Assembly: GCF_000004075.3 (NCBI RefSeq)
Contig: NC_026660.2
Location: 11,098,001 to 11,162,000, forward strand
DNA from: Cucumis sativus
Lineage: Eukaryota; Streptophyta; Magnoliopsida; Cucurbitales; Cucurbitaceae
Length of the DNA stretch: 64,000 nucleotides
Direction of reading: 5' to 3'
The notes below the pieces were generated by a model that searched no databases, was not told the origin of the DNA, and saw only the letters and a program-made list of their open reading frames with translations. Below are positions 44,572-57,700 of this stretch, piece after piece (position 1 is the first letter of the stretch; each line of letters opens with the position of its first letter). Position numbers and translations under genes: made by a program.

Positions 44572-45344
44572 ATAAAAATAAATAGATCAAAATGTTTAAG
44601 ATCGAAACCCTGAAAACGAACCATCAAAAGTAGAAGCAAAATTGAGTCTCCATATGACATGTCACGAGCCTGAGTCTCCATAAGAAAATTTTAATATCTT
44701 AATTAATAAAATTAATAATTGACTATCATACAAAAAAAAAATCTCAAATTAACCTACTCAAAATTGAGGTTAAAACCAATTCAACCTTTATAGAAAAAAT
44801 CTATCATTTAAATCTTTAAGATTTGTCAAATGACTTTGTATGCAACTAACATCAATTTCAATAATAATTTAATTTAGAGCCTCCATTAATTAAATTTTTA
44901 ATGTGTATTCAAATTCCACAATAAATATCCAAAACACTTGAGTCACCAATCTTAACCAAAACTGGCGAGACGGGGGTGGTTATCTTAACGAAGAAGATGA
45001 ATAACTTTTATTTTTGCTTTTCTTTTTAATTTAAGCATTTTAATGCTATTTATAAACCCAAATAATAATAATCATTATTATTTCCTTTTCCCTTTTAGAA
45101 TATATATATGTAATACCAATATATACATATATTTTTATTCACATTCTCTTTCCTCATACAATTCCTTAAATGCATAAAATCTTAGGCATGTGTAACCATT
45201 AATAATAATAAGATGCACTTGCACAAATGACAAAACAAGTTATAATAATTAAGTCTACAACACACATATTTTATTATTTGTGAAAATGACAAAGTCAAAG
45301 TCAAGTCCACACATGGTTAAGATTTATGTTCTAAAACTCGTAAA

Positions 45345-45660
45345 TTGTAAATATTAATCATTGATCGTTATTAATAAAGTGATTATTATAATTTCAATAA
45401 ATGTTAATGATTATATTATTAGTTTTGTCTTAATAATCTAAATCAAATAAACTAACATCCTAAGATATTTGATGAGTCTCAAACAGGATGCAGAGACATA
45501 CATGGATCAATGTTTGAGATCAGCTTATAGGGTTTATAGTATAGAGATAAGACTGAATATTTTATCTCGGTAACATTATGGATACGACTCACTTTATATT
45601 TGATACAAACATAATGATCAAACACGTTCGTGTAGGTGACATCCGAGTGAGGGTATCTTA
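45345..45660 (+). repeat. Dispersed repeat, copy B
   Basis: Second copy of the repeat at 22471-22770, same orientation, with conserved blocks such as attattagttttgtcttaat, ggtaacattatggatac and actcactttatatttgatac. Downstream sequence to about 46150 is probably part of the same longer element but has no counterpart in the window. Confidence 0.6.
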
Positions 45661-47816
45661 TGCAAGACCAAACCACAAAATAGTAACCACTAGATGTAAC
45701 TTTGTTAACTAATTAGATTTATATTTCATTAGGATGACCTATGTAACTTAATCTTAATTTTAAGTGTATTATGAACTCTTGTTCGCGAGGGATTGTCCTT
45801 TGATTTGTACGAATGAGAGTGATTAGATTGCCGACTCAATATGCTTATCATTTTGGGATAAAACCGAGTAAGGAGTTGGGAACATAATCACACAATATGA
45901 AATTCACTCATTTCGGACTTTAGGATAAGTAGATGGGTGTTCCCTTAAATTGTGTCTCAAGGACTTGGATGAAGGGTCATACTCTCTTTATGGCACGAGA
46001 TAGATTTTTGTTTATTGATGTGATCATAAATAGGTTGTTCTTTAGAGGAGCACTAGTATTTAGGACTAGAAGTAACTCAAGAATAAAACGGTAATTTGAC
46101 TCAACTGGTGTTACAAATACTCGTGAAGGACTAACTTACTATTATTAGGTTATATTTGTGGACACATAAATACAAGCAAAACAAAAACAAAAAACAATGT
46201 AAAAAATAAAACAAAATAATTTGAAATCAGATTCAACTCAAAATACACATCGAATAAAGTAAAAAAAATCACAATAAAGTTAAATTAATATAATTAACGA
46301 CTATTATATTTTATATTACAATTATTGTACTTTTGATATTCCAAAATTAAGATTAAGACAGAAGTAACAAATAATTTTTTAATGATAGTTTACAAATAAT
46401 AAATAATTAGAGTTTAAAAAGTGGAAGAATAAATAAACAATGAGTAGGACATTAGAAAAAGAAAGAGAAATAAATTATTGAATGATAGTTTACGAATAAT
46501 AAGAGATTTAAGATAGAGAGTATTTTTATAAGTGAAAATTTTGACATATTTACAAAAATTTAAAGTGCTATATTTTATATATCATTATTCTCAAGATTCT
46601 AACGCAAATTTTCTAATAAATAGTAATAATAAACATATATATTTATTTAAATCATTATTTCCCTAATTAAATACATCATCTTTTCTAGTCGGTCAAATCG
46701 CCTTTCCCTTCTCACATTAATTATGTTATTTCCTAGCGATTATAATTATATTCTATCATATAATTAATTTTACTTTTCATATTAATTGTTTATACAAAAT
46801 CAAATAATTAATACAATATTCTACTAAAAATTACAATTCTTAATTAAATATACATATTCATGCACGTATAAATATATTTAATTAATTTCAATTCCACCAT
46901 AATCGACTTTTCCTTTCAACATCCAAAATTAAGTTAAATCCTCAAATCTTTTAATTAACCAAATCTTCTTCTATAGATCCGTAAATTATAAATTTCAACA
47001 TGATTTATCTTAATCTAATAATTCAATTTTAGCTCCATAATATTTAAATAATTTAAGATAATTAATAAAAATTTATTTAAAATGTGGGATGCTACATCTT
47101 TTTTTCCAATAATTATATTTCAATATATAATTCTCAAATTTTCTTTTAAACAAATCTATTTTTTTTTCCTCTTATCTTATTTACTCAATCATATCAACTT
47201 ATTTTTACAATAAATATTTACCTTTTTTTCAAAATAATTAATTATCTCCCAAAATAATTAATTTTTCATAAATAAAATTATATTTATTTTTTTCCATAAT
47301 AATTATATATATAACCTTATATCCATATAATTATCAAATCCCTAACAAAAATTTAGACACTTCAATTTAATTAAATAAGCATCCAAATTATTTAATTAAC
47401 ACGAAAGCTTCAATTATACTAATTAATTAAATATTCAACCAAAAAATATTTAATTAATTTTAATTTCACCTAACGTGGATTCTAAATCAAATATTTAAAA
47501 TTAACGCTCAATAGTTCCAACATAATAAAATTAAGATAGTTAAATTTAATATTACTTTAAATCTTTTTGGCGTTACAATCTTTCTTTCTTTGAAAAATTT
47601 TTGTCCTTCAAAATTACAATACTTGAAAAGCTTGGGAGAGTGGACTCTCATGTCATACTTAATAACATTTTCCACTAAATTCCAAAATCTTTAATTAAAT
47701 ATACATACTCATGTATATATATATTTAATTAATCCAACACACTACACCAAATAAATTTCATAACTTCCAGTTTCATTTAATGTAATACTCATAATAAGTT
47801 TTTAAAATTTTTGGGG

Positions 47817-48766
47817 TGTTACATGGACGTTAAGAAGAAAGGAAGAAAATGAAGACTAGAAAAAGAAAGGCTAGGTGTGAAGAAAGAGGGAAGAGTAAAG
47901 AAAACTCGGCTTCGTAAGTGACTTTTTTAAAGAAAAGAACTAAGTCTTACAAATTTTCTTTCCAAAGTCGTCATGTTGATTTTAATGTTATGCAAAGTAT
48001 AATGCATGTTGTAACGTAATTTCATTTAATATATTGAAAAGCTTGAGTATTGAAAGTTTAATTTACAAGTTAAAGTACGTTTTTTTGTGATGTTTGTATG
48101 CTAGTAAACTATTAACTTTATTCATATCGTAAACTAGCTATTATGTGCACATAAGAGCCTTGCGTTGAGTAGTCCACTTGACAGAAGGATGACTGAACGT
48201 GTTGAGGTTATGTGATGATACTGATGTGAAAACGAGTCATCATAGCAGTCTACGTATTGAGGAAGTTTAAATGTCAAGGCAATAAGGAAGAAGTAAATAC
48301 TAACGTGTGCCTAAAGTTTTGGCACGAGATGGGGCCCTTTGAAACGTTCTTGTAAAATGAGTTTGTGTATGATCTTGTATTACTTAAAGTTTTTTTCCTA
48401 AAATTGTAACTCACTAAGTATTTGTCTTATAGTTTAAGTTTTCCCTTTCCCCAAGTAAGCAAGACATTGAGGCTGCATTGTGAAGGTTAAGGCAAGTTGT
48501 TAAGCGATGAGGTGTTAAAGCAGACGTTAAAAGTGTGCTAAGCGTTGAGAGCCTAAAGTTTTAGATTTAATATATGTTAAACTATAAGTTTTGTATTTGA
48601 GATTGAATAAAAGTTGTTAAGTTTCCTCAAGTTTAAGTGTTTTTAAAGTTTTATCGTCTTGCATGCTTTTAAGTTGTTAAAGTCCAAGTTAAGTTTAAGT
48701 ATTAAAACCCAGACGTTCTGGTGTTTAAAGTCCAAGAGGGTGGCTTTGAGGTTAGGAGCGTGACAA
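47817..48766. mobile_element. Possible solo LTR (weak)
   Basis: Starts tgttacatgg and ends gcgtgaca, giving TG...CA ends and a length (950 bp) suitable for an LTR; the body is AT-rich and purine-rich in places. The flanking bases do not form a clear target duplication and no second copy is visible, so this is only a suggestion. Confidence 0.2.
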
Positions 48767-48776
48767 CCCATCCTAC

Positions 48777-50420
48777 GTTTGACAAGGTATCTTGTGGGGA
48801 AGATCCTTAATTGAAAAAGGTCTTCGCAAACGCATTGACAATGATGACATCCTTGTTTTCGATGCTTTAAATTGATTACCCTGATGCAACCTCATTTTGA
48901 TAATTTGAGAGACAGATCTTTTGGATGAGAATAATGGATGGGGTTTATTTAAGTTGCAAAAACTTATGAGGAAGAAATAACAAACATTCTTTCAATTCTT
49001 GTTCGTCGAACATTGATTTCGGATTTGTGGTGTTGGTATGACACATAATGAAAATTTTACTACGTCTAGGCAGTGTCTACAAGCTGTTTATTCAATCCAA
49101 CCCATCTCCTTCATCTTTTATAGAGATAGGATTGGACTATAGCGGAAAAGTGTGTAAGGATCTAATCTTCTCTCAATAATCAAAATTTTTCTTAAAAAAG
49201 CTTTCCACCTTAATCTTGCATATTAATGTGATTTATTTAAGAGAAGAGTTCCCTATTTAACCATGGTGTATAGGGGTGTAAGAATATGGGTTGAACCCGA
49301 ATAACCCGGACTACCTAACCCATATAATAAGAGCTGGGTTGGGTTAGGTTAAAATATAGGTTGGGTTGGGTTAAAAAAAATTGATTTTTTCGGGTTGGGT
49401 TGGGTCTCGGGTTGGAGGTTGAAAAATTCGGTTCAACCCTACCCAACCCGAATTAATATAATATAATATATAAAAATAAATATATTTATTTAATAAAAAA
49501 TAAAAAATTAGGTTAATAATATTCTCAAATCTCATCCGTGGTGCCTCCGCCTCTCCCTTCTCAACGTTTCTGCCTTCCGCCTCCTCTCTCCCTCACGCGT
49601 CTTCAAGTCTAGACTTCCACCTCCCCTCTCCCTCCGGTGTCTTCAAGTCTTAGGCCGGAGTCTCCTTCGGCGTCTTCTCAAGTTTCCGACTTCTCCTTCT
49701 TCGACCTCTTGTCAAGTATCCGGTGTCTCCTTCTCCTTCGTCTCAAGTCTCTGGCGTCTCCTCTTTCGTCCATCTTTGATCAAATACATCCCTTCTGTCC
49801 TAATCCAAGACAACGAGACCGGCCTGTAGCTTTCACCCATCTCCGATTTCAACCTTTGCGTCTCAGATTGAGACATCCATTTCGTCCATCTCCAATCTCA
49901 AATATTGATCCTCCTCCGTAAGTACATTAACATTTTGTTTCTTGAATTTTTTAATAATTCAAAATATATTTTTTTACAAAATGTTCAATCCATCGCCAAA
50001 ATGTTCGGTCCATCTCAATTTACAAAATGCTCCGTCCATCTCCATTTACAAAATGTTCAACCCGACCACCCAACCCAATCCATATTTTACTGGTTGGGTT
50101 GGGTTGAAAACTAAATTCGGGTTGCCAACCCAAATAACCCGAAAATATGGGTTGGGTTGAGAATGTCTCCCAACCCAACCCGTTTTCACCCCTAGTGGTG
50201 TATGTGTACTGCTCATCACATTTCAGAATTGAAAAGAACATGTGCTTTTCTTTGATTTAGGCTAATTTGCTGGTCAATTTGGGAAGACAGAAACAAAAGG
50301 ACCGTTCACTCCACTGTGGCTTCATTGGAAAAGAAGATGGAGTGGATTGATGAATCTGCCAATGAAATTGAAAACGTGATTGACTCTTTGTCGCTAAGAT
50401 ATCTTGGTAGCGATCTGAGG
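48777..50420 (+). pseudogene. LINE ORF2 C-terminal relic, split by a hAT-type element
   Basis: 48780-49270 reads, with stops, as the region upstream of and into a LINE zinc-finger-RVT domain (GRSLIEKGLRKRIDNDDDIL, then FTTSRQCLQAVY, then a KIFLKKAFHLNLAY-like stretch and FKRRVPYL). Sequence after the element, from 50195, resumes with a cysteine/histidine-like CSSHF stretch and LICWSIWEDRNKRT, as expected after the zinc finger. The hAT insert at 49271-50194 therefore sits inside the old coding region. Heavily decayed. Confidence 0.65.
49271..50194. mobile_element. Non-autonomous hAT-type element with near-perfect 8-bp target duplication
   Basis: Terminal inverted repeats TAGGGGTG / CACCCCTA. 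Flanks are atggtgta (49263-49270) and gtggtgta (50195-50202), an 8-bp duplication with one mismatch, typical of hAT elements. Both subterminal regions are rich in gggttgggtt / aacccaaccc blocks in opposite orientation. The interior (about 49520-49920) is CT-rich, unlike the ends, and open for 94 codons in one frame (49637-49921) without a recognisable domain. No transposase is present. Confidence 0.8.
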
Positions 50421-52304
50421 TAGGTCCTAACCTGGTCGTTCGCGATGCGCATCAGCTCCCCCTCTTTCGTGGTCTCTTTCAGCGAGGGGATGCCTAAAGT
50501 TTAATTTTGATGTGCGCTTGACATCTGGATAAATTAGAAACCGACTTGGATATCGTTGTTCGAGATGGTTGAGGTCTGTGGTTGCTGTGATGGTTGTGTT
50601 CCTTCCTGAAGTTGCTGAACATTTTGGGTGTTCTTCATGATCTGAAGCTGGCCATCGAAATGGGTAATGCAAATCTAGAGGTTGAGTGTGGTGCAGAGGT
50701 GTTGCGAAGAAGAAACAATCTTTGAATTTCACTTTATCCCTCTTCGGCATCATTTATTTGTAGACTCCTACCTTAATCTCTGTTTTAAATGTAAGAGTTT
50801 TCGTTATGCCTCCAAGTGTTGCAATTGTGTAGCTCACCAGTTGGCTCATTTTGCTATTTCTTCTCATTCTTCTTGTAATTGGTTTTTGGACTTTCCTAAT
50901 TGGCTCTTCCAATTTGTGGAGCTTGATAAGAAGGAATGTTTAATTTAATAGTCTTTCTGTTCTTTAAAAAAAAATCAATACCGTGACCATTTCCGATATT
51001 TTATTAAAATAACCTGACTTAAAAAACTTACTAGCGGTTTGAAAACTAATTAAAAAGATGATGCATTTAAAAAGAGAGAATAACGACCCTTATTTTAAAA
51101 GAAAAAAGAGAAGGGAACTAAGATTTGGTGTTATTTGAAAAAGTATGGTGATTTTAAATTTAAATTGAAAAAAAATATGTGATTTAAAAATAATTTAGGT
51201 AAAATGGATGGTTTCTTTTTTCTGAATTGGATTCTTTTTTTATTTAGTTTTTTAAAACATCAATTCACCCATTTTTATTATCTCTCTATGGTTATAGTTT
51301 TTAATTTTAATGATTTATTCATCATTATATTCATAATGATTTATTAATCATTATATTCATAATGATTAAAAAAATAAAAATTTTCATATTTACTATTATT
51401 TACATAATTATTTTAAACTTAATGACTTTTTAATAGTTTTTGTAATAATTTATCGTTCCTGCTATTTTTTATTATGTACCTCCATATTTTTTTGTAATAT
51501 GTTTAGTAATTTTTCTTTTATTTTATTATTATATTTTTCTTCTCAATCTATTTAATAGCAATGTTTATAATGTTTTACTATTTTTGCCCATACAGTTTTA
51601 GGAAATGATTTTTTTAAAAAAATTATGTAATTAATCTATATGTTTTTCTTTCATTTGTTATTGTTATTTTGGATGTATATACTTCAAAGTTGATATTAAA
51701 TTAAAATTTTTAATTTTATCTATACAAAAGAAAATTAAAGTATAATAAAGAAATTAAAATTAATATTGAAAACGAAAAAAAGAAAAGAGAAAATGGACAA
51801 GTCTTGAAGACTCCGAAAGAGAGAAAAAAATGAAATGAACCCAACAAGAGACGTAGGTTGTGTTATTTTTTTGAATATTTTGAAAATGGTAAGAGAATTT
51901 TAAAAGCAGTAAATTTTACAAAATATTTACAACCTATAGTAAATTCTATCATCCATTATTGATATGGTATAGTGATCGAAGACTATCGTGAATAAAATAA
52001 TTTTTTTTTGTTATAGCCCATAAATATTTAATTTATTTTACTGTTTTAAAAAATGTTCTATTTTAAAAAATATTTTTTCCAATTGCAATATTAATATAAA
52101 TTTTCCAACAATTTTCCGCTTTATTTATTTATTATTTGTGCACATGGTTTATCTCTTTTGTTCAACGTTGAAGAGCTATGAAGAGGCCTTTTGATGTACT
52201 ATATGGAAAAAATAGTGGCAATTTAACATTTTTGTTTAATTGTGCTCATCAATTAGGCTGATGTTATTTCATAAAATAATTAATATATAAAAAAAATTAA
52301 ATTT

Positions 52305-52455
52305 TTTTTTGTAAATATAACAAAATCTGTCAAAATCTATTAACAATGAAAACATATTACTCATACACCATGGTGTAAATATTGGTCTATCAACAATATA
52401 AGTCTATTACTAATAGATTTTGCTATATTTTAAAATCATTGTTATACACTTAATT
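52305..52455. mobile_element. MITE-like element (gatagac family, copy 3)
   Basis: Begins aaatataacaaaatctgtc and ends attttgctatattttaaaat; the two ends are inverted with respect to each other, and gtctatcaac/gtctatta occur in the middle. A similar decayed piece lies at about 51905-52030. Confidence 0.5.
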
Positions 52456-53652
52456 ATTATTTAAAAAATTATCACAAAGAAAAATGGTATATCGTAATTA
52501 GAATAGTAAAACTATGTATTCATTGCTTTTAAGTAGGTAAATCAAATAATTATTAAATCGAGTAAATATTACTGATTGAATCATTAACATAAGTTTTGTA
52601 AATGTATTTGTTTTTGGAGTACTTTAAATCACTTTTTCGTGTTCTAATAATACTCTAGAATATATATTCAATCACTTCAAAATCAAATTTGTTTTTAATT
52701 TTGTACTATTCCATTCATCTTTCTTATAAGTAAAATTAATTGAAAACATTTTTTTTTAAGAGCTTTCAAAAATATAATATTTAACAAAATATTTACACTT
52801 CATTGAAAAACAACGTGTGATAAATTATGTATTTGATTTTGTTTTATAAAGTGTAAGTGATTTGTCAATTTTTTAATAAACTCGTTGAAAGAACGGTAAA
52901 AATGATTTAAATAATTTTATATTACTGTCTAGTAGAGAAAAGTTATGTTAATTCCCTAGCAAGTTTAATAAAATGATAATATTGGAAAAAACATATCCAT
53001 GTCTTAACATTATTCTATTGTTGGACTTTATTATTATTATTTTTAAGTCAATAAGTTACTTCTAAAGCTTTTTTTTTCTCTTCATCTTGATATCTCTTTC
53101 CTTTTCTCCCCATTTTCATATTTGGCAAAGTGTTGGAGTAGAGAACTTTTCCCCTTCAACCAAAGAGTGATTGTGGTGTTTCATTTGTAACCATACACAT
53201 GTTGCATTCCAAAAAGAAGCGTGTAACTTATTGTATTATACTAAAAAATACACTGAATTTGATATTGTAATTTTAAACGTGAGAAAATAAAAATTAACTT
53301 ACAAGTAAGATGTATTTTAACGTATATAGATTTTTTTAAATATTATCCAAGGTAATACATTAAAATCATACTTTTGATTATCAAAATGTTAATACAAAAC
53401 TTATATTAATTGAATTAGATCCACGTGGGATAAGAAAACACATTATTTAAATATTAAAAATAAGATTAAAATAGAGTTAATAAAACACTAATTAAACCAT
53501 TTTCTTTCTAGCTACCTGCAAAATTTAAGAATGAATTGATTTGTAATGAGTTGAAATATGTTTAGTTGGGCAACAACCACACACTTCAATCGTTTTGTTT
53601 TGTCTATGCTTTCAAAATATTCCAAATGTGTGAAACAAATAATAGCAAGAAT

Positions 53653-53654
<2 letters not shown>

Positions 53655-53680
<26 letters not shown>
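53655..53680. repeat. (TA)n microsatellite
   Basis: About 12-13 TA dinucleotides; a simple repeat upstream of the PCO gene. Confidence 0.9.
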
Positions 53681-53684
<4 letters not shown>

Positions 53685-53801
53685 AAATAAGAGTTTAGGA
53701 AAATAAAGAAAAAAAGAGATCTTTTTTGGGTACCGGGCGGTGAGGTAGTCAACAGAGACAACAAAGGAAGAGCTCGCGGATTTCTCAGTCTTCATAGAGA
53801 G

Positions 53802-53803
<2 letters not shown>

Positions 53804-53833
<30 letters not shown>
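53804..53833. repeat. A30 homopolymer
   Basis: Thirty consecutive A residues only about 40 bp upstream of the PCO TATA-like box. Such a stretch is prone to length error in sequencing and to real length variation. Confidence 0.9.
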
Positions 53834-53834
<1 letters not shown>

Positions 53835-53875
53835 GAAAAAAAAAGAAAACAAAAGGAAAGGTAATAATGACGTAA

Positions 53876-53881
53876 TATAAA
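53876..53881 (+). promoter_or_regulatory. TATA-like box of the PCO gene
   Basis: An exact TATAAA, about 30 bp upstream of a CT-rich leader that begins near 53890-53910. The leader exon appears to end at 53970 (cctcag before gtacca), with the acceptor near 54774 (tcctttcag), so a leader intron of about 0.8 kb is inferred. Confidence 0.4.
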
Positions 53882-53889
53882 GCCGTTCC

Positions 53890-53970
53890 GTCATCTTCCT
53901 TCTTCTTCCCCGTTCTTCCTCTGATTCTAAGCTTGCGTGCGATCCCTCCGCTTCGGTGCAGCTCCCTCAG
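53890..53970 (+). other. Inferred 5' untranslated exon of the PCO gene
   Basis: CT-rich sequence just downstream of TATAAA, ending with a good donor (ccctcag followed by gtacca). A matching acceptor (tcctttcag) lies at about 54766-54774, 25 bp upstream of the start codon. The start of the exon is a guess. Confidence 0.4.
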
Positions 53971-54798
53971 GTACCAAATCTTCTCATCTCCTAAATCTCT
54001 TACTCACTATTTTTCCTTCCGACGCCTTGTTTTCATCGCCACCTCTTTCCGATTATGCTTCTCTAACTTTCTGTTGCTTCCAATTATTCTACTGCTCTTT
54101 TGTACACTTTTCACTTCGATTCTTTTTCTTCTTCTTCATCACTAAAATTTTCACATTTTCTTCAACGGCTTAATTGCTATTTACTCTCTATTTCATCGGA
54201 TATTTGATTTTCTTGCTCGATGAGTTTTTCTAAATTGTCCATTTGGCGAGATGTTTACTAATTTCTACTGCCCTCTGCATCGCACCTGTATTAGTTGTTG
54301 AGAAATTTCATTTGTGCTTAGGGTGTGGATTTATTGATTTGCTGAAAACGAAAAACACGGGTTTTCTTTCATTTTCTTGCTCTATCTGAGCTAAGCTGCA
54401 ACAGTGACAATTAATGCAGTGAATAATTCGATTTGATTAGTCTGTTTATAAAGGTATAGATCGAACTGTATTGTTCCTTCATACTTGGAAGAAGTACTGT
54501 GTGTGGTTGTTGTTTTAATAACATATTATTGTGCATTGAGGAGGTATTGTTATTTCGAACTTAGTGTCTGTTGTTTTCGTCTGTTATCGTTTTTAGGGGC
54601 TGATAAGTTATGTTAAAAGAGAGGATCCACTGCCATGCAGATCTGTTGCTGTTGGCTACATATGCAGAATAAGTTTGAGTTACCATCCTGTTATAGTTTT
54701 TATCATCATTACAGTTCATAAACTTATTGTAAAGACGTTATCAGCTTACTGGCTTCGGGCTTCAGTCCTTTCAGTTAAGTTGGTACCGTCTTTGCGTC

Positions 54799-57700
54799 AT
54801 GCCATATTACATACAGAGACTTTATAATACTTGCAAAGCTGCATTGTCTCCTAATGGACCTGTGTCAGAAGAAGCCCTTGAGAAAGTTCGTGCCATGTTA
54901 GGTATGTTTTTTTCTTTACCCCGTGACTTCAGTTTAGTATTCAATTTTCCTTTTATCCTCCTATCTTGATTTATTTTACCATTAAAGGTCTTGATTAAGA
55001 TGCTTCATTGTCATGAAATGGATTTTACTTGTCCTCACTGTCTTTCTAACCTTGTTGCAATATTAAAATTTATAGGACAATTAAGTAGGATGTTGGAGGT
55101 TATACTGATAATAGTTAGATAATACAAAATATCCCCAAGGAGTAGTTATTTCAGTAAGTACTTTTAAGAGTTTACTTTTATCCTCAAACTTCGAAGTTAT
55201 TTCAGTAAGTACAACGGGATAGTTATTTCATTGAAATGAAGCACATAAATTGAAGCAACAACTGATTGTTAAAGTTGAAAGATATAAATAACATCATTTA
55301 CAACCCAATTTCAACTACAAAAGTAATTAAGATTATTGTTACTATTTGTTTTAACATTAAAGATGTTGCTGACATTACAGCATCATTAGCATAATCAATC
55401 TTTTACACATTATTTGCAACATCATTTTATATGAATGATACTGTAAATGGCGTTACATATGCATTCATATTTTACACATTTGTTATCATGTCAACTTTTA
55501 TTCATCATTTTAATGAAAACAAAAATTCAAGGGTATTTTTTGGAACAATTTCATATTTCAATGGTTAAAATCACATCTAGGGGCATAATTGAAACTTAAC
55601 TCAAAGTTTAGGGGTATTTTATATTTAAGCTGGTTGAAATATTCTACAACTAATTCATATGTTGGTAGACTCTAGTGTAAGTGTTTACAGAAATGCCTTT
55701 ATAAGTCCAATTAGGTTACATTAACTTCAAGTTGTGGATTGAGTGCTATTGAGCCGTGAACTTCTGCATTTATTTTGAAGAGTACTTGCAGATTCTTGAT
55801 TCCAATTGAAGAAGTTTTTGCAACTCATTTGGTGCCCCCCCACCCCACACACACACACACACACACTCACACTCACCCATGCACACACTCATTTTGTATC
55901 ATTTCATATTATCTGTGAAACTGGTTTCCTATCGGAGGGAATAAAAATATGAAAGAAATTCTGCACTTACACATCATATATGGGGAATGCAACACCTTTG
56001 TAAGTTCAATTGGCTTAGTTTAACTTCAAGTAGGAGATTGAGTGCCATTGAGCCAAGTGAACTGCATGATTTTGATTTTTTCATGTTATGGAGATTCTTA
56101 TTTCCAATTAGAGATGTTTTTTGTAACTTCATTTGGATAGGATTTTTCCTGTACTTTGTATCATTTCATCTCATCAATGAAATTGTCTTCTATTAAATGG
56201 AGGAAAAAAAGAGAGTCTGCAACCTATAGATCGCATATGCAACACATTTATTGTTTGGTAAAGTAATCTTGTTTATCGTTTAAAAGGGAAAGAGTTATCG
56301 GGATATTTTTGAAATACATTTGTGTAAGTAATCTGTTCATGGCTTGAAGTGAAGTGACTACCTGCCTATATTGAAAATACAATGCTGTTATTGGTGGTTC
56401 ACGTTAATTATTTGCTTTATGGCTTGAAGTGAGGAGGGTAGTGTGACACATTACATGAGATGGTGGAGAAAACAAAGAAATTACAAATAGTGAAGTTTAG
56501 AAATACTAACTTTGTGTTATTCTGCCGCAACATTCAAGATATTTTAAAAATATAAAATTCCTTTTCTTTGAACATTGCATCATTCTCTACGTGCTTATCA
56601 TGTCTTTTTTTTGCTTGGTAGTTTTGCACATTTAATCATAGACAATTTGTTTGCAGAAAAAATCAAGCCCTCTGATGTAGGCCTTGAACAGGAGGCACAG
56701 GTAGTTCGTAATTGGTCGGGACCTGTGCAGGAACGTAATGGGAGACGACAATCATTCCCACCAATTAAATACTTGCATTTGCATGAGTGTGATAGCTTCT
56801 CTGTAAGCATCTATGTCCTAATCACATTTTATCTCTGGAAAGTAGAACCCTTGATAAATTATTTCTTTGCTGTAGTCGATAGATTTGTTCTACTGGAAAC
56901 CACTGGACTTAATGTCTTAGATGGTATTAACTAAGTTTTTCTATTACACACTCTTTTGCAGATAGGTATTTTCTGTATGCCTCCAACTTCTATCATACCT
57001 TTTCATAATCATCCTGGCATGACCGTGCTGAGCAAACTAATTTATGGTTCCTTACATGTCAAGTCGTATGACTGGGTTGATCTTCCAGGACTTGATGATA
57101 TTTCAGAAGGTTTGTTACTATACTCATAGCCACCCCATCTTAAATTTTTATTTTGTTGATTTCCTAATTCCATACAAATGCCTAGAGAATTTACATATTT
57201 GGAAGATATAATCTCCCTCTTTGTTCTTCCTTCTTAAATAGGAAGTGGCTTTTTTTCTTCTTTTGGGAATATGAAATTGTTGTCAGCTCGAAACCTTAAA
57301 ATGTATATTTTAGGCTAAACTATAACAAATACCCTTAAACTTTGTACTATATGTCGAAAATATCCTTAAACTTTCAAAAGATTAAAAAGTACCCTTAAAC
57401 TTCCAAAATGACTTCAACAACAACCTTAAACTCCCAAAATGACTTAAAAAATACTCTTACTGTTAGTTTTGGATGGAAGTTGTTAGTGTTTTGTGTCAAA
57501 AATACCCCTAAAGTTTCAAAAATTCCCTAAACTTAAATAAAGGTTAAAAAAATCTTTATTGTTATATGAGCTAAAACTGTTAATATTGTCTTACTTCTCT
57601 ATTTTTCTTAAATTCACCTATAAAAATTGCTACCCTATTTGATTCAGCAAAGCTCATCCTAATTTCCGTCGCATATCCTACTCTTCAATGTCTTAGGCAT

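Larger units (their letters stand above)
44022..48776. other. Repeat-rich, very AT-rich spacer with no supported gene
   Basis: 44330-44450 contains a gggttggattggattg fragment related to the hAT-type element at 49271. 44492-44571 is a 20-bp tandem block. 45345-46150 carries a dispersed repeat (copy B) and more non-coding repetitive sequence. 46150-47800 is extremely AT-rich with recurrent aattaattaaat blocks. 47817-48766 begins tgttacatgg and ends gcgtgaca and may be a solo LTR, but no matching target duplication was found. Confidence 0.5.
50421..53870. other. AT-rich spacer and upstream region of the PCO gene; no supported gene
   Basis: 50421-50950 contains GC-richer open frames of unrecognised origin (possibly more retroelement). 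51000-53650 is AT-rich with MITE-like remnants (51905-52030 and 52305-52455). A (TA)n run (53655-53680) and an A30 homopolymer (53804-53833) lie close upstream of the PCO transcription unit. Confidence 0.55.

Noticed and set aside
47817..48766. Solo LTR with TG...CA ends
   Set aside because: Listed only as a weak feature: flanks give no target duplication and no second copy is visible in the window.
49637..49921. 94-codon frame in the hAT-type element interior
   Set aside because: Ser/Leu/Arg-rich translation of CT-rich DNA, no domain; treated as captured or non-coding sequence.
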